From: CAMAUF01 sp046152925
Lineage (GTDB): Bacteria > Chloroflexota > Dehalococcoidia > Tepidiformales > Tepidiformaceae
NCBI GenBank assembly: GCA_046152925.1
Contig: JBJXFX010000005.1
Location: 1 to 64,000, forward strand
Length of the DNA stretch: 64,000 nucleotides
Direction: 5' to 3'
The notes beneath the pieces are model-generated. The model made no database searches. It saw only the letters and a program-made list of their open reading frames with translations, and had not been told where the DNA came from. A program made the translations under genes and the position numbers. Positions 40,834 through 48,634 of the stretch are shown here, in pieces; within the stretch, counting starts at the first letter, position 1, and each line of letters starts with the position of its first letter.

Positions 40834-41718
40834 CTAAACCCACTCCGCCGCGCGCACGGCCGCAGCCAGGGCGAGCGTGAACGCGGTCGCGAACACCAAC
40901 TGCCGGCCAGCGAGGCCAAGGGCGAATCGCACGGAGAACTCGCGGCCCACCGTCAAAAGCGTCACCAGGCAAGGCAAGAGTACGCCGGCCAGATAAACCG
41001 CGACCAACAGGTCTCCCGCGGAAAGGCCTGCAGTCTCGCCGAACAGGAGGATCCCGTCCTTGCGAAGCGCCGAGAGCACGGTCGGGAGAGCCGCTTCGCC
41101 CGGGAGCCCGACCGCCCCGAACGCCGGGCCGAGTGCGTCAGCCACGACGTCCATCGCGCCTGACCAGACGACCAGGGCGGCTGCAAGCGAGATGAGCACG
41201 AAAATCGGCATGGCCTTCTGGAAGAACTCCAGCACGACGGTGCCCGCGTCCTCCCAAACATCCTTCCAGTTTGGCCTCGTGAGGAATGAGCGGCCCTCCA
41301 CGACTGGTACGTTCAGCGGTGATCGCGCCGCCGCGGGAGCCGTGAGGCGGAGGTAGACGAGCGTGCTCAACACGAGGAAGCCCAGATAGGGCCAAACCAA
41401 CCAAGGCGACCCGGCCGCCCCAAACACGCTCATCGTTGCGCCCAACTGGTACGAACATGCCGAGCCGAACGCGATCGCCGCGGCGGCCGTCGGGCGCGTG
41501 CAACTGGAGCAGCTGCGTGTGCTGATCACCGCTGGCACGTTGCACCCATACCCCATCAACACTCGCGTCACGTCGCGCCCGTTCAGTCCGAAGGGCCGGA
41601 CTAAGGGGTGAAGCGCCAGGCTCATCCGGTCAACCAGGCCCGTGGTCTTGTACACCGCGATCGCCCCCGCGAACAGGATGACCGTCGGCACTGCCCAGAC
41701 GAACAGGAGCGGCCCCAT
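40834..41718 (-). CDS. feoB: FeoB C-terminal gate/transport domain (split)
   Basis: 294 residues, about eight membrane helices. GYGCNVPAVISTRS is the FeoB pore signature (usual GFGCxVPAxxxTR), followed by AFGSACSYQLGA, and a second gate half FFQKAMPIFVLISLAAALV and LRKDGILLFGETAGLSAGDL. In frame with the GTPase-domain gene upstream: one TAG at 41731-41733 separates them, and five codons later is ATG 41718. Together they would be a Fe(II) transporter of about 543 residues, lacking the long soluble spacer of E. coli FeoB. Translation as a separate subunit, readthrough, or a broken gene are all possible. Confidence 0.75.
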   Translation of the reverse strand: MGPLLFVWAVPTVILFAGAIAVYKTTGLVDRMSLALHPLVRPFGLNGRDVTRVLMGYGCNVPAVISTRSCSSCTRPTAAAAIAFGSACSYQLGATMSVFGAAGSPWLVWPYLGFLVLSTLVYLRLTAPAAARSPLNVPVVEGRSFLTRPNWKDVWEDAGTVVLEFFQKAMPIFVLISLAAALVVWSGAMDVVADALGPAFGAVGLPGEAALPTVLSALRKDGILLFGETAGLSAGDLLVAVYLAGVLLPCLVTLLTVGREFSVRFALGLAGRQLVFATAFTLALAAAVRAAEWV

Positions 41719-41730
41719 CGTGATCAGGCC

Positions 41731-42462
41731 CTAGTCGCCGGCAAGCACGTCGCGAAGCGGCGAAGGCCACCCGGCGAACGTCGCCGCCGGGCCTGCCAGC
41801 AGCCGCTCGACAAGTGGCTCGGCGAGCCCGGCGAACGCGTTCGCACACCACACCGTCAGCACGGCTGGCACCACCAGCAGCGCGAGCGCGAGGATCGGGC
41901 CAAGCCACCGGTCCTCCAACACGGTCGGCCGAGGCTCGATCCGCCAGCCAACACGCACGACTGGGAGGCGCTCCGGGACCGCCGCCGCCGCATCCACAGC
42001 CGCGAGTGCGCCTGCGCGATCGGCCTCCGTCAGATTCCGGGCGTCAACCGTGACAAATGGCAATCCGAACGCCCGCGAAAGCCGCTCAACCGCCTCGCGC
42101 GCCCGCGAGTTCTGGGCCACCTTGTCCCAAAACGTCACCACGACGGCTACGCGCTTGCCACGCGCCAGCGGGAGCAACTCGGCAAGGTCCTCGTCCAAGT
42201 GGGTCGCCTGCGCCACCACGAGCACGCGGTCCTCGCCGGCGAGGGCATCGAGCGCCACCTGCGTCGTCCGCGCGTCCAACGCGCGCTCGATTCCCGGCGT
42301 GTCCACGAACCGCCAATCCGACCCCGGTGGGCCTGCATACACCCGCGACGCGAGCGTGTACCCTGCGAAGTTGACACTCTGGGCGCGGGCGCCGGTGATC
42401 GACCCGACCAGGCGCGACTTCCCGACGCTTTCCTTCCCGATGACAACAACGCTCGATGACAT
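41731..42462 (-). CDS. feoB: FeoB N-terminal G-domain protein (split)
   Basis: 243 residues. G1 IGKESVGKSRLVGS (P-loop GxxxxGKS), G3 VDTPGIE (D54-G57), a G4-position TFWDKVAQ replacing NKxD, and a first membrane helix LGPILALALLVVPAVLTVW. It ends DVLAGD then TAG, and the frame continues GLITMGPLL; FeoB proteins have a Tyr between these blocks (GDYGLxTMG), so the TAG sits at a Tyr codon. The deviating G4 suggests altered nucleotide specificity. It starts at ATG 42462, 5 nt after the flavoprotein stop. No feoA is present. Confidence 0.75.
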   Translation of the reverse strand: MSSSVVVIGKESVGKSRLVGSITGARAQSVNFAGYTLASRVYAGPPGSDWRFVDTPGIERALDARTTQVALDALAGEDRVLVVAQATHLDEDLAELLPLARGKRVAVVVTFWDKVAQNSRAREAVERLSRAFGLPFVTVDARNLTEADRAGALAAVDAAAAVPERLPVVRVGWRIEPRPTVLEDRWLGPILALALLVVPAVLTVWCANAFAGLAEPLVERLLAGPAATFAGWPSPLRDVLAGD

Positions 42463-42467
42463 GGCGG

Positions 42468-43628
42468 TCAGCAGACGCAGTCGGCGGTGCAGCAGGAAAG
42501 GTCATCGAGCCACATCTGGTTTTTCCGGAAGAACTCCAGATAGCTGAGATCCAGACCCATGCGGCGGCCAATCTCAGCCGCGACCACTGCAAACCGCTGA
42601 CGGAACTTATAGATGAAGCAGAAGCTGATCTCCTCGTGGCGCACACCGGGGCCGACGAGGAACAAGCCCGGCGTCCGGGTCGACTCGTCGTGTTCGGAGA
42701 GCTCGGGGAGGCCATCCTCGCGCCAATTCCAAAGCTCCGGATGCTGCGCAGCGACCTGCCGGAACCCGGTCGCGAGGATGGGCCGCGTCGCGCTCCGCCA
42801 GCTCCGCCCGTCTTCCGCTTCGAGCGTGAACCCCGCCTCATCCTGCGAGACGCGCGCGATCCGTGTCTCGCCGACGAGCTCGATCCGGCCTCCACGTTGC
42901 GCCGTTTGGAGGCGCTCCTTCGTATAGGGCGAGAGACTGATGCTCGGGTCCGAGCTTTCGTTCGACCAGCGCGCCCGCGCGTCGAACAACGTGACGCGCT
43001 TGCCCTGAAGCCAGAGCGCCGTGGCCGCATCGATCCCGCTCTCGTATCCGCCAATGACGTATGCCTCGTCCCCGGGGAGCTCAGCAAACGACACGACCGA
43101 CGAGTTGTGCACGCAGAGATCGGCCCCAGGGAAGCCCCCGAGGACGGGATTCTGGAATTCACCACCGGCCCAGACGACGAAGCCCGAGCGCACTGGCCCG
43201 TTCGTCGTCTCCAGGTCGAAGCCGCCCTCCGGCAGGGGCGTAACCGCGTGGACTTCGACGCCCGTCGTGATCGGCTGTTCGAAGTACTCCGCGACGCGCT
43301 CCAAATACGCCGCGTACGCCGCGCCGGCCGGGTGCTCGCTATCCAGGCTGAACCCCGGCGATGTCCCGACAGCGACGGCGTTCAAGTCCAGCACGCCAAA
43401 CGAGTTGCTTGGAAACGACGGCGTGATGAACCGCATCTCCTTCGGCCAGCGGCGAAACGAAGCCCCTACCTCATACCGCTCGAGGATTCCGTACCTCGGC
43501 ACACCCAGTTGCCCCAAAACGACCCCGAGCCCCACCCCCGCAGCGCCCGCTCCAATCACAATCACGTCCACATCGAAGTTGTCGCCCTGGTAATCCACGG
43601 CTGCCTCGGTAGCCTGCTCACTGGTCAT
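42468..43628 (-). CDS. FAD-dependent NAD(P)H oxidoreductase (flavin monooxygenase-like) with Cys-rich tail
   Basis: A 386-residue two-dinucleotide-fold flavoprotein. VDVIVIGAGAAGVGLGVVLG binds FAD, AYVIGGYESGIDAATALWLQ binds NAD(P)H, and PILATGFRQVA and TPGLFLVGPG are the conserved ATG and GD-like strands. It resembles Trx-reductase/FMO-like putative monooxygenases. The C-terminus ends LDDLSCCTADCVC, four Cys in seven residues, unusual and likely redox- or metal-active. Coupled to the Cys protein upstream (4-nt gap) and to FeoB downstream. A ferric or other metal reductase role is inferred from context. Confidence 0.8.
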   Translation of the reverse strand: MTSEQATEAAVDYQGDNFDVDVIVIGAGAAGVGLGVVLGQLGVPRYGILERYEVGASFRRWPKEMRFITPSFPSNSFGVLDLNAVAVGTSPGFSLDSEHPAGAAYAAYLERVAEYFEQPITTGVEVHAVTPLPEGGFDLETTNGPVRSGFVVWAGGEFQNPVLGGFPGADLCVHNSSVVSFAELPGDEAYVIGGYESGIDAATALWLQGKRVTLFDARARWSNESSDPSISLSPYTKERLQTAQRGGRIELVGETRIARVSQDEAGFTLEAEDGRSWRSATRPILATGFRQVAAQHPELWNWREDGLPELSEHDESTRTPGLFLVGPGVRHEEISFCFIYKFRQRFAVVAAEIGRRMGLDLSYLEFFRKNQMWLDDLSCCTADCVC

Positions 43629-43632
43629 TCGC

Positions 43633-44196
43633 TCACTCTCCAATCCGCAAAACCGCCTCTGCCAGACCGGCCCACGCGTCTGCCACATCTTCTGGACGCG
43701 AAACCGCCTGAGGCCACCGCAGCGCTTCGCTGCGGTGCGCCGGTTCCACCGTCGCCGCGACCCATGCCTCGTACTCGGCCACCCAACAACAGAAGTCCTT
43801 GAGCGCCCGGCGGACCCAGGCGAAGTCGTCCGCCTCGCTCTCCCGTAGCGCGAGGTCATCGGGGAAGAACGCCGCCGCCGGCACGCCGCCGACAATCACC
43901 CGGGGCACAAACTGGTACCGGTTCAGGTGGATGCCACGTCCATCGCCGGCGACGTAGGCCGCACCAGAGCCCCACAGTGCGATCCGCGACCCAGACCCGT
44001 CACGACCGTCGTAGCGACGGCCCTTGCCCTCCGCGTCGGCCACGCGCGCCAGGCCAAATGCGCTGAGCAGATTTCCAGCGGGCCGGACGATATCCCGGCC
44101 CCAAAGGAAGCACTGCTGATGGATCAGCCGCCGCCCCTCGACGGCCACGTCCGGGGGAAAACAGACGGTCTGCGGTATCGGGGCGGCGGCTGACAT
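43633..44196 (-). CDS. Hypothetical protein heading the iron-type operon
   Basis: 187 residues, not recognised. Features: TVCFPPDVAVEGRRLIHQQC, a Gly/Asp-rich middle (GRRYDGRDGSGSRIALWGS), and ALKDFCCWVAEYEAWVA with an adjacent Cys pair. No signal or membrane helix. ATG 44196 lies 4 nt from a perfect palindrome and at the predicted transcription start, so the message is probably leaderless. A first-gene position before the flavoprotein and FeoB suggests a shared, metal-controlled role. Confidence 0.7.
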   Translation of the reverse strand: MSAAAPIPQTVCFPPDVAVEGRRLIHQQCFLWGRDIVRPAGNLLSAFGLARVADAEGKGRRYDGRDGSGSRIALWGSGAAYVAGDGRGIHLNRYQFVPRVIVGGVPAAAFFPDDLALRESEADDFAWVRRALKDFCCWVAEYEAWVAATVEPAHRSEALRWPQAVSRPEDVADAWAGLAEAVLRIGE

Positions 44197-44200
44197 GGTT

Positions 44201-44233
44201 ATGATACTAAGTATCATTGATAGTCAGTGTCAA
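44201..44233 (-). promoter_or_regulatory. Promoter with Fur-like palindromic operator
   Basis: ATGATACTAAGTATCAT (44201-44217) is a perfect 8-1-8 palindrome. Its core TGATACT-A-AGTATCA matches 12 of 14 defined bases of the 7-1-7 Fur consensus (TGATAAT-N-ATTATCA). On the minus strand TTGACA (44233-44228) and TAGTAT (44209-44204) are 18 bp apart, placing the start at about 44196, the ATG. The palindrome covers the -10, so a bound regulator would block the operon. Confidence 0.7.
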
Positions 44234-44246
44234 ACTCTGCCCGCGT

Positions 44247-45959
44247 TCAGGTCCGCGCGTTCCGCAGATGGCTCCCGACGTAGCCGACCACCCATCGCTG
44301 ACGCGCGCTATCCCATTCGAAATGGATGCGAAGACAGTTCGCCGGGTCAAAGTCGGTCCCAAGCTTCAAATGCGCCTCCATCAGGACACGCTCGCCCTGG
44401 TAGGAGAACCGGTAGTCGTCTTCGAACCGCGCTTCAGCCGTGTCGCTCAGGTGAGGGGCATACTTCAAACCATACTCGGCGAAGGCATCTTGAAGGCGCT
44501 GGCCGAGAGACGCCTCCGTGGCGCGCGCAAGCGCCACGGCGTCCATCGCCGCCAGCGCGTCGTACACCCGGCCCGGATACCGGTACGTCGAACGTCGCGC
44601 GCTCCGCATTGCGGATGGCAGAAAGTGCAGTTGGCCGAACCCTCGCGCCTCCTTGACCGCCTCTTCTACCGACCGCAACCGGCGCTGGTCACGGTTCGTC
44701 GCATCGTCAGCCTCGGGCGCATACGCTGCATCCAGCCGCCGCATCACGTCGTTGAGCCGTGCCTCCAACATGCCGATCCGCTGCTCCTGCTCGGCGAGCA
44801 GGTCGAGGAGGTGGTCGTCGCGCTCGGCCGGCCACCGGCCCGCGGCTTCGGGCACTGCGCCGCCGCCCGTTCCTTGCGCGTCTGCCGCAACGCCCGCTTC
44901 CTGAGGCAGCCCAACCTGCGCCTCTTCCAGCTCCAGCGGCGCCGCCTCGGAAGCAGGCGGCACCGTGAGATCAGACGGAATCGGCGAGGGGACAGCGGGC
45001 GCCGGAGGGCTCGGAAAGAGCCGCTCCCAGCGCTGGACCAACGCCCCCACCATGTCCCCCTCCGGGGCGGCGGATGGACGCGCCTCCCCGAGCGCCGTCA
45101 CCGCCGGGCCGGGCCGATCCCGTCGACCTGTCGCCAACCAGAGGGGGCCCGAGGCCGGCAACTCCTCCAAGGCGGCCCGGCAAAGCCGGTCCACGACTCT
45201 GCTCAGCGTCGCCGGCCCTTCCAACTCGATGTTCCAGGGCAGGAAGATCGGGTGGCGGTATGGGTCGTCGCGCACCGGATCACAGCCGGGCCAGTAGATC
45301 CGGACGCCACCGTCGAAGCAGCTAAAGAGTTGGCCGACTTCGGCTGAGAGCGCGAGCGAGGTTGCCTTGTCCGCCAGCACCGAGACGTTGGCCAGGCCAG
45401 CGACCGCCGCAGCCACCTGGCCTGGGTCAAGCAGTGTCTTTCCGCTCGCGTTACGTCGTGTAATGAGCACCGTCGGCACGGTGCGGGCGGCGTCGACCAG
45501 ATAATGCGCCAGGAACCGCGCCGTCGCCTCGTCGTACTCCGCGGGCGTCGTCCCCAGCGGGTCGCCAAGTTGCCCCGCCGAGTACGGCGCCAAAAGCGCC
45601 TCCACCACAGCGGGCGCCTGCGCAAAGTGCGTGCGCGTCCCAGCCGCTGGCGAGGTGCGCGCCGTCACGTGTACTTCGACCTCCTCGCCAGCGGTCGCCA
45701 ACCGCACCTCGAACGACCCAGCCGGCCCCGGCGGCCGCAACGGGGCGGCCAGTCGCCATTGGGCGAGCCGTTCTTGGCGATGCCCCTCCACGCGCACCAC
45801 TTGCCCGTGACCCGCAGGCCATTCCCCACGCAACGGCACGACGGACTCCGAAACGTCCGCCACCTTGAGCACCTCGCGGGCCAGAGCGTCCAGCAGCGCC
45901 GTGCCTGCCAAGCCTTCAGGCCCCTGAACCACGAACAACGTTGAGTAGCGCTCGCTCAC
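44247..45959 (-). CDS. Unrecognised 570-residue protein with coiled coil and C-terminal conserved module
   Basis: An N-terminal ~270-residue domain contains LFVVQGPEGL, ITRRNASGKTLLDPGQVAAA, ANVSVLADKATSLALSAEVG, CFDGGVRIYWPGCDP and HPIFLPWNIELEG. Then comes a Pro-rich linker, a coiled coil (LLAEQEQRIGMLEARLNDVM, about 395-420), and a C-terminal module with SYQGERVLMEAHLKLGTDFD and CLRIHFEWDSARQRWVVGYV. The end module resembles one I recall from sporadic, possibly defence-related bacterial proteins, but I cannot name a family. GTG 45959 has AAGGG upstream. It lies between the MBL gene and the iron operon. Confidence 0.75.
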   Translation of the reverse strand: MSERYSTLFVVQGPEGLAGTALLDALAREVLKVADVSESVVPLRGEWPAGHGQVVRVEGHRQERLAQWRLAAPLRPPGPAGSFEVRLATAGEEVEVHVTARTSPAAGTRTHFAQAPAVVEALLAPYSAGQLGDPLGTTPAEYDEATARFLAHYLVDAARTVPTVLITRRNASGKTLLDPGQVAAAVAGLANVSVLADKATSLALSAEVGQLFSCFDGGVRIYWPGCDPVRDDPYRHPIFLPWNIELEGPATLSRVVDRLCRAALEELPASGPLWLATGRRDRPGPAVTALGEARPSAAPEGDMVGALVQRWERLFPSPPAPAVPSPIPSDLTVPPASEAAPLELEEAQVGLPQEAGVAADAQGTGGGAVPEAAGRWPAERDDHLLDLLAEQEQRIGMLEARLNDVMRRLDAAYAPEADDATNRDQRRLRSVEEAVKEARGFGQLHFLPSAMRSARRSTYRYPGRVYDALAAMDAVALARATEASLGQRLQDAFAEYGLKYAPHLSDTAEARFEDDYRFSYQGERVLMEAHLKLGTDFDPANCLRIHFEWDSARQRWVVGYVGSHLRNART

Positions 45960-46007
45960 TGTGGCCCTTCCAGATGAGGACTTGCCATCCCGCCAAGCAT
46001 CGCTCGC

Positions 46008-46847
46008 CTACGACGCCTGGAACACCCGCTTCCCTTCCAGCCTCACGATTCGCCCCGATCCCGGATGCGGCCAATGTCCCGCCAAGAACAGCGAGCCGCT
46101 CGCCACCGCCTCGTTGAACAGCCGCTCGCGCGAACGTGTCGACATCATCGGGTCCGCGTCGACGCCCGGCGACCAATCCGGGTGGTCGAGTTGCACCGGG
46201 TGGTGGCTCGCGTCTCCCACGATGATCGCCCGCTCGCCCGCGGAGTAAATGCCGATGCCGACGTGGCCAGGCGTGTGGCCCGCCGCCGGCACGAACGTCA
46301 AGTTCGCATCAATCGCCTGCTCCGAGTAGGCGAAGTCCAGCCGCCCCGAGCTCTCCAAAGGCAGCACCGTGGGGCGCAGATGGGGGTGCGAAGGGTCCTC
46401 GATAAAGCGCGGCTGCGTCCAGTACTCCCACTCCACCCGCTGGACGAGCCAACGCGCCTTTGGGAAAAAGAACCGCGGGTTCCCCGCCTCATCGTCGACC
46501 GTGTTCCAGCCCGTGTGGTCGATGTGCAGGTGCGTGTTCACGATCAGGTCGATCTCGCCCGGCTCGACCCCGGCGTCGCGCAGTGCGTCGTCGAGGTGGC
46601 CGGGCGGAAAGCCCTGCCGCCGCCGGTTGCCCAGGCCCGTGTCAACGAGCACATTCTTGCCCTCCGAACGCAGCAGGTAACACGTGATCGCGACCTCGAA
46701 CAGGCCGCGCGGGTCCGTGATGAGGTGGGCGTATTCGCTCAGGAACTGCTCGGCGTAGTCCGGAAAGAAGTGCCTCGGGTTCATCAGCAGCTTGCAGTCG
46801 AGCAGAGGCAGGATCTCGACGTTGCCGACGCGGATCGGTGTGGCCAT
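46008..46847 (-). CDS. MBL-fold metallo-hydrolase
   Basis: A 279-residue metallo-beta-lactamase fold enzyme of the N-acyl-homoserine-lactonase/GlyII-like group. Metal motif HLHIDHTGW (H106, H108, D110, H111), then PAAGHTPGHVG (third His), IIVGDASHHP (bridging Asp) and FLAGHWPHPGSG (last His). The substrate is unknown. AAGGAG lies 7 nt before ATG 46847. Its 3' end has a decayed partner at 40678-40815 in the same orientation. Confidence 0.9.
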   Translation of the reverse strand: MATPIRVGNVEILPLLDCKLLMNPRHFFPDYAEQFLSEYAHLITDPRGLFEVAITCYLLRSEGKNVLVDTGLGNRRRQGFPPGHLDDALRDAGVEPGEIDLIVNTHLHIDHTGWNTVDDEAGNPRFFFPKARWLVQRVEWEYWTQPRFIEDPSHPHLRPTVLPLESSGRLDFAYSEQAIDANLTFVPAAGHTPGHVGIGIYSAGERAIIVGDASHHPVQLDHPDWSPGVDADPMMSTRSRERLFNEAVASGSLFLAGHWPHPGSGRIVRLEGKRVFQAS

Positions 46848-46906
46848 GGCGACGCTCCTTCGGGAGGCCAGTATAGGCCCCGCCCTCCCCTCCGAGCCGA
46901 TGCCGG

Positions 46907-47647
46907 TTAAACCAGCGGCCAAGGGTAGGAGCGGTGCGGCCCCGGCGCGGGAAACGTCCGGGTCGCGAGCAGTTTGGCCGCCCGCTGGATCAGCGCCGAG
47001 ACCTCTGCCGGCGCCAGCAACTCGGCGAGGGGCAAGACCGCGTCGTCCGCCGCTCGAAGCCTGTCGTGGAGGCCCGCGACGTCCTCCAGCATCGCCTTCG
47101 GGATCCGCTCCTCAGCCCAGTCCCAGATCACCGTCCGCATCTTGTAGACATCGTGGAAGCAGAGCCCGTGGTCGATCCCCCAGATGTGGCCCTCTTCGTC
47201 AAGCAGACAGTGCCCGCCCTTCCGGTCGGCGTTGTTCGCGAGGTAATCAAACACCGCCATCCGCTTCAGCTGCGGCACGAGCTCGGGCGCCTCGCGCTGC
47301 TCGAAAAAGTGCGACTTCGGGTCGTGACGGATATACAGCTGGAGCGAGCCCACACCCTGTGGCCCCTCCACGCGCACCACCGTCGGCGGCACCACCGGCC
47401 ATTCGAGGATCCGCGAAAGCCGGTAGGCGGCCACTTCCCGCTGGAAGAGCGTCCCATCCGGAAAATCCCAGAGCGGGTTCTCGCCGCGGCGCGGCTTATA
47501 GACCGCCGTAAGCGTTTGTTCGCCCGCGCAAAGCTGCGCCAGGAAGACGTAGTTCGACGAGTACCACAGCGGCCGGCTGTCCTGAAACTCCCCCTCGCGG
47601 AGCAGCGTCTCTGCCTCTTCGAAGCCCACCGATGCCTCAGCCGTCAC
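46907..47647 (-). CDS. SCO1664 family protein (PI3/4-kinase-like fold)
   Basis: 246 residues. ALLREGEFQDSRPLWYSSNYVFLA-like start, TAVYKPRRGENPLWDFPDGT (Lys of the kinase lobe), REVAAYRLSRILEWPVVPPTVVR, KRMAVFDYLANNADRKGGH (catalytic D-x-x-x-N-N-x-D-R), WGIDHGLCFH (DxG-like). This is the SCO1664 family known mainly from actinobacteria, where it lies beside a DUF3090 gene; that partner is absent here. Likely a kinase or AMP-transferase of unknown target. GTG 47647 start. Confidence 0.85.
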   Translation of the reverse strand: MTAEASVGFEEAETLLREGEFQDSRPLWYSSNYVFLAQLCAGEQTLTAVYKPRRGENPLWDFPDGTLFQREVAAYRLSRILEWPVVPPTVVRVEGPQGVGSLQLYIRHDPKSHFFEQREAPELVPQLKRMAVFDYLANNADRKGGHCLLDEEGHIWGIDHGLCFHDVYKMRTVIWDWAEERIPKAMLEDVAGLHDRLRAADDAVLPLAELLAPAEVSALIQRAAKLLATRTFPAPGPHRSYPWPLV

Positions 47648-47682
47648 CCGGCCAGCATACGGGATCGCGCGCGCCCCGGGGC

Positions 47683-48489
47683 TTAAATCGGCACGATCAC
47701 GGCGCGGCGATGTCGATCCCGGTCATACGTCACGTCATAGCGGACGCCGATCTCGCGCAGCATCCAATACGCCTCGATCACACAGACCTTGCCATCGACG
47801 ATCCGGCACCAATACGCCGCCCGCGGCCGGCTCGGGTCGATCGCAACCTCGACCAGCGCGTCATGTTCGCCAGCGACGACGTTCGTCACCCGCTGGACCC
47901 CGAAGGCCGGTCGAGGCAGGGCCGCGAACAGGGCACAAATCGCGTCGGGCCCGCTCGCGAGGCCAAAGACGCCGTCGATCAGCGCTGGCTTGGCGTGGAG
48001 CTGGGCCTTCGCCCCTTCGGCATCGCCCGAAACGAGCGCCGTCAGCAGCGCCTCAGCTGTGCGCGCTGTGCCGCTCGCACTGCCGCCGCGGTAGCCGAGC
48101 GCATTATCCATGGCCGCGTTCGCCGGCTTGTCGAACTCGACGTCCCGAAGCATGCCGTAGAGCCGCCGCGATTGGACGCCCCCCGCTTCGAAGTCCATCA
48201 CTTCCACGACGCGCTGCGTGAACGGCCGCCAGTCGTACCCCTTGGCCGCGATCGTCGCGCGGCAGGCCACTTTGTCGTCCTGCTCAATCGTCTCCAGGGC
48301 GTCGTAGCTGCAGTCGGCGTAGTCGCGATGAAATTCGCGATGCCAGTCGCCGACGTTGACCGAGCCGTGCAGGGTCGGCCCGCGAAACGACATGAAGGTC
48401 ACATCGGGGTTGTGCCGCGCCTCGATCTCGGCGAAGCGGTCGAAGTTGATCGCCGTGAGAAGCGCACTGGCGGCGTCGGAATTGCTCAT
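47683..48489 (-). CDS. Two-domain NTF2-like (SnoaL) protein
   Basis: 268 residues formed from two SnoaL-like cone domains: about 5-135 (NFDRFAEIEARHNPDVTFMS ... VVEVMDFEAGGVQSRRLYGM) and about 140-255 (ALLTALVSGDAEGAKAQLHA ... ALVEVAIDPSRPRAAYWCRI). The function is unknown; such proteins are often small-molecule binding or isomerising. ATG 48489 lies 34 nt from the conserved 23-nt motif at 48523-48545, which may carry its promoter (TACAAT). Confidence 0.78.
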   Translation of the reverse strand: MSNSDAASALLTAINFDRFAEIEARHNPDVTFMSFRGPTLHGSVNVGDWHREFHRDYADCSYDALETIEQDDKVACRATIAAKGYDWRPFTQRVVEVMDFEAGGVQSRRLYGMLRDVEFDKPANAAMDNALGYRGGSASGTARTAEALLTALVSGDAEGAKAQLHAKPALIDGVFGLASGPDAICALFAALPRPAFGVQRVTNVVAGEHDALVEVAIDPSRPRAAYWCRIVDGKVCVIEAYWMLREIGVRYDVTYDRDRHRRAVIVPI

Positions 48490-48522
48490 GCGCGCGAAGA
48501 CACCTGCGTTGGATTGCGCCCG

Positions 48523-48545
48523 CGATTGTACCTTCCGTCACGAAT
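48523..48545 (-). promoter_or_regulatory. Conserved 23-nt upstream motif, copy 2
   Basis: Minus-strand ATTCGTGACGGAAGG followed by TACAATCG. Same motif as at 25794-25816 and the same distance (34 versus 31 nt) from the start codon of a minus-strand gene. TACAAT (48530-48525) is a good -10 candidate. Confidence 0.5.
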
Positions 48546-48551
48546 AGGCGC

Positions 48552-48580
48552 TTGGATGGGCAGGCGGGCCAGGCTACGAT
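48552..48580 (+). promoter_or_regulatory. Candidate sigma-70 promoter for the gene at 48635
   Basis: TTGGAT (48552-48557) and TACGAT (48575-48580) with a 17-bp spacer. The predicted start is near 48588, with a 45-nt leader containing AGGAG. Matches are partial (3/6 and 4/6). Confidence 0.45.
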
Positions 48581-48634
48581 GGTCGGGCCCGCCTGGCCTC
48601 ACATTCTATTGCCGGCGGCAGGAGTAAGTGGGAA

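Noticed and set aside
46008..46176. Recent transposition as the cause of the duplicated MBL 3' end
   Set aside because: No inverted repeats, target-site duplication or transposase is visible, and the copies are strongly diverged; described as a scar of unknown mechanism instead.
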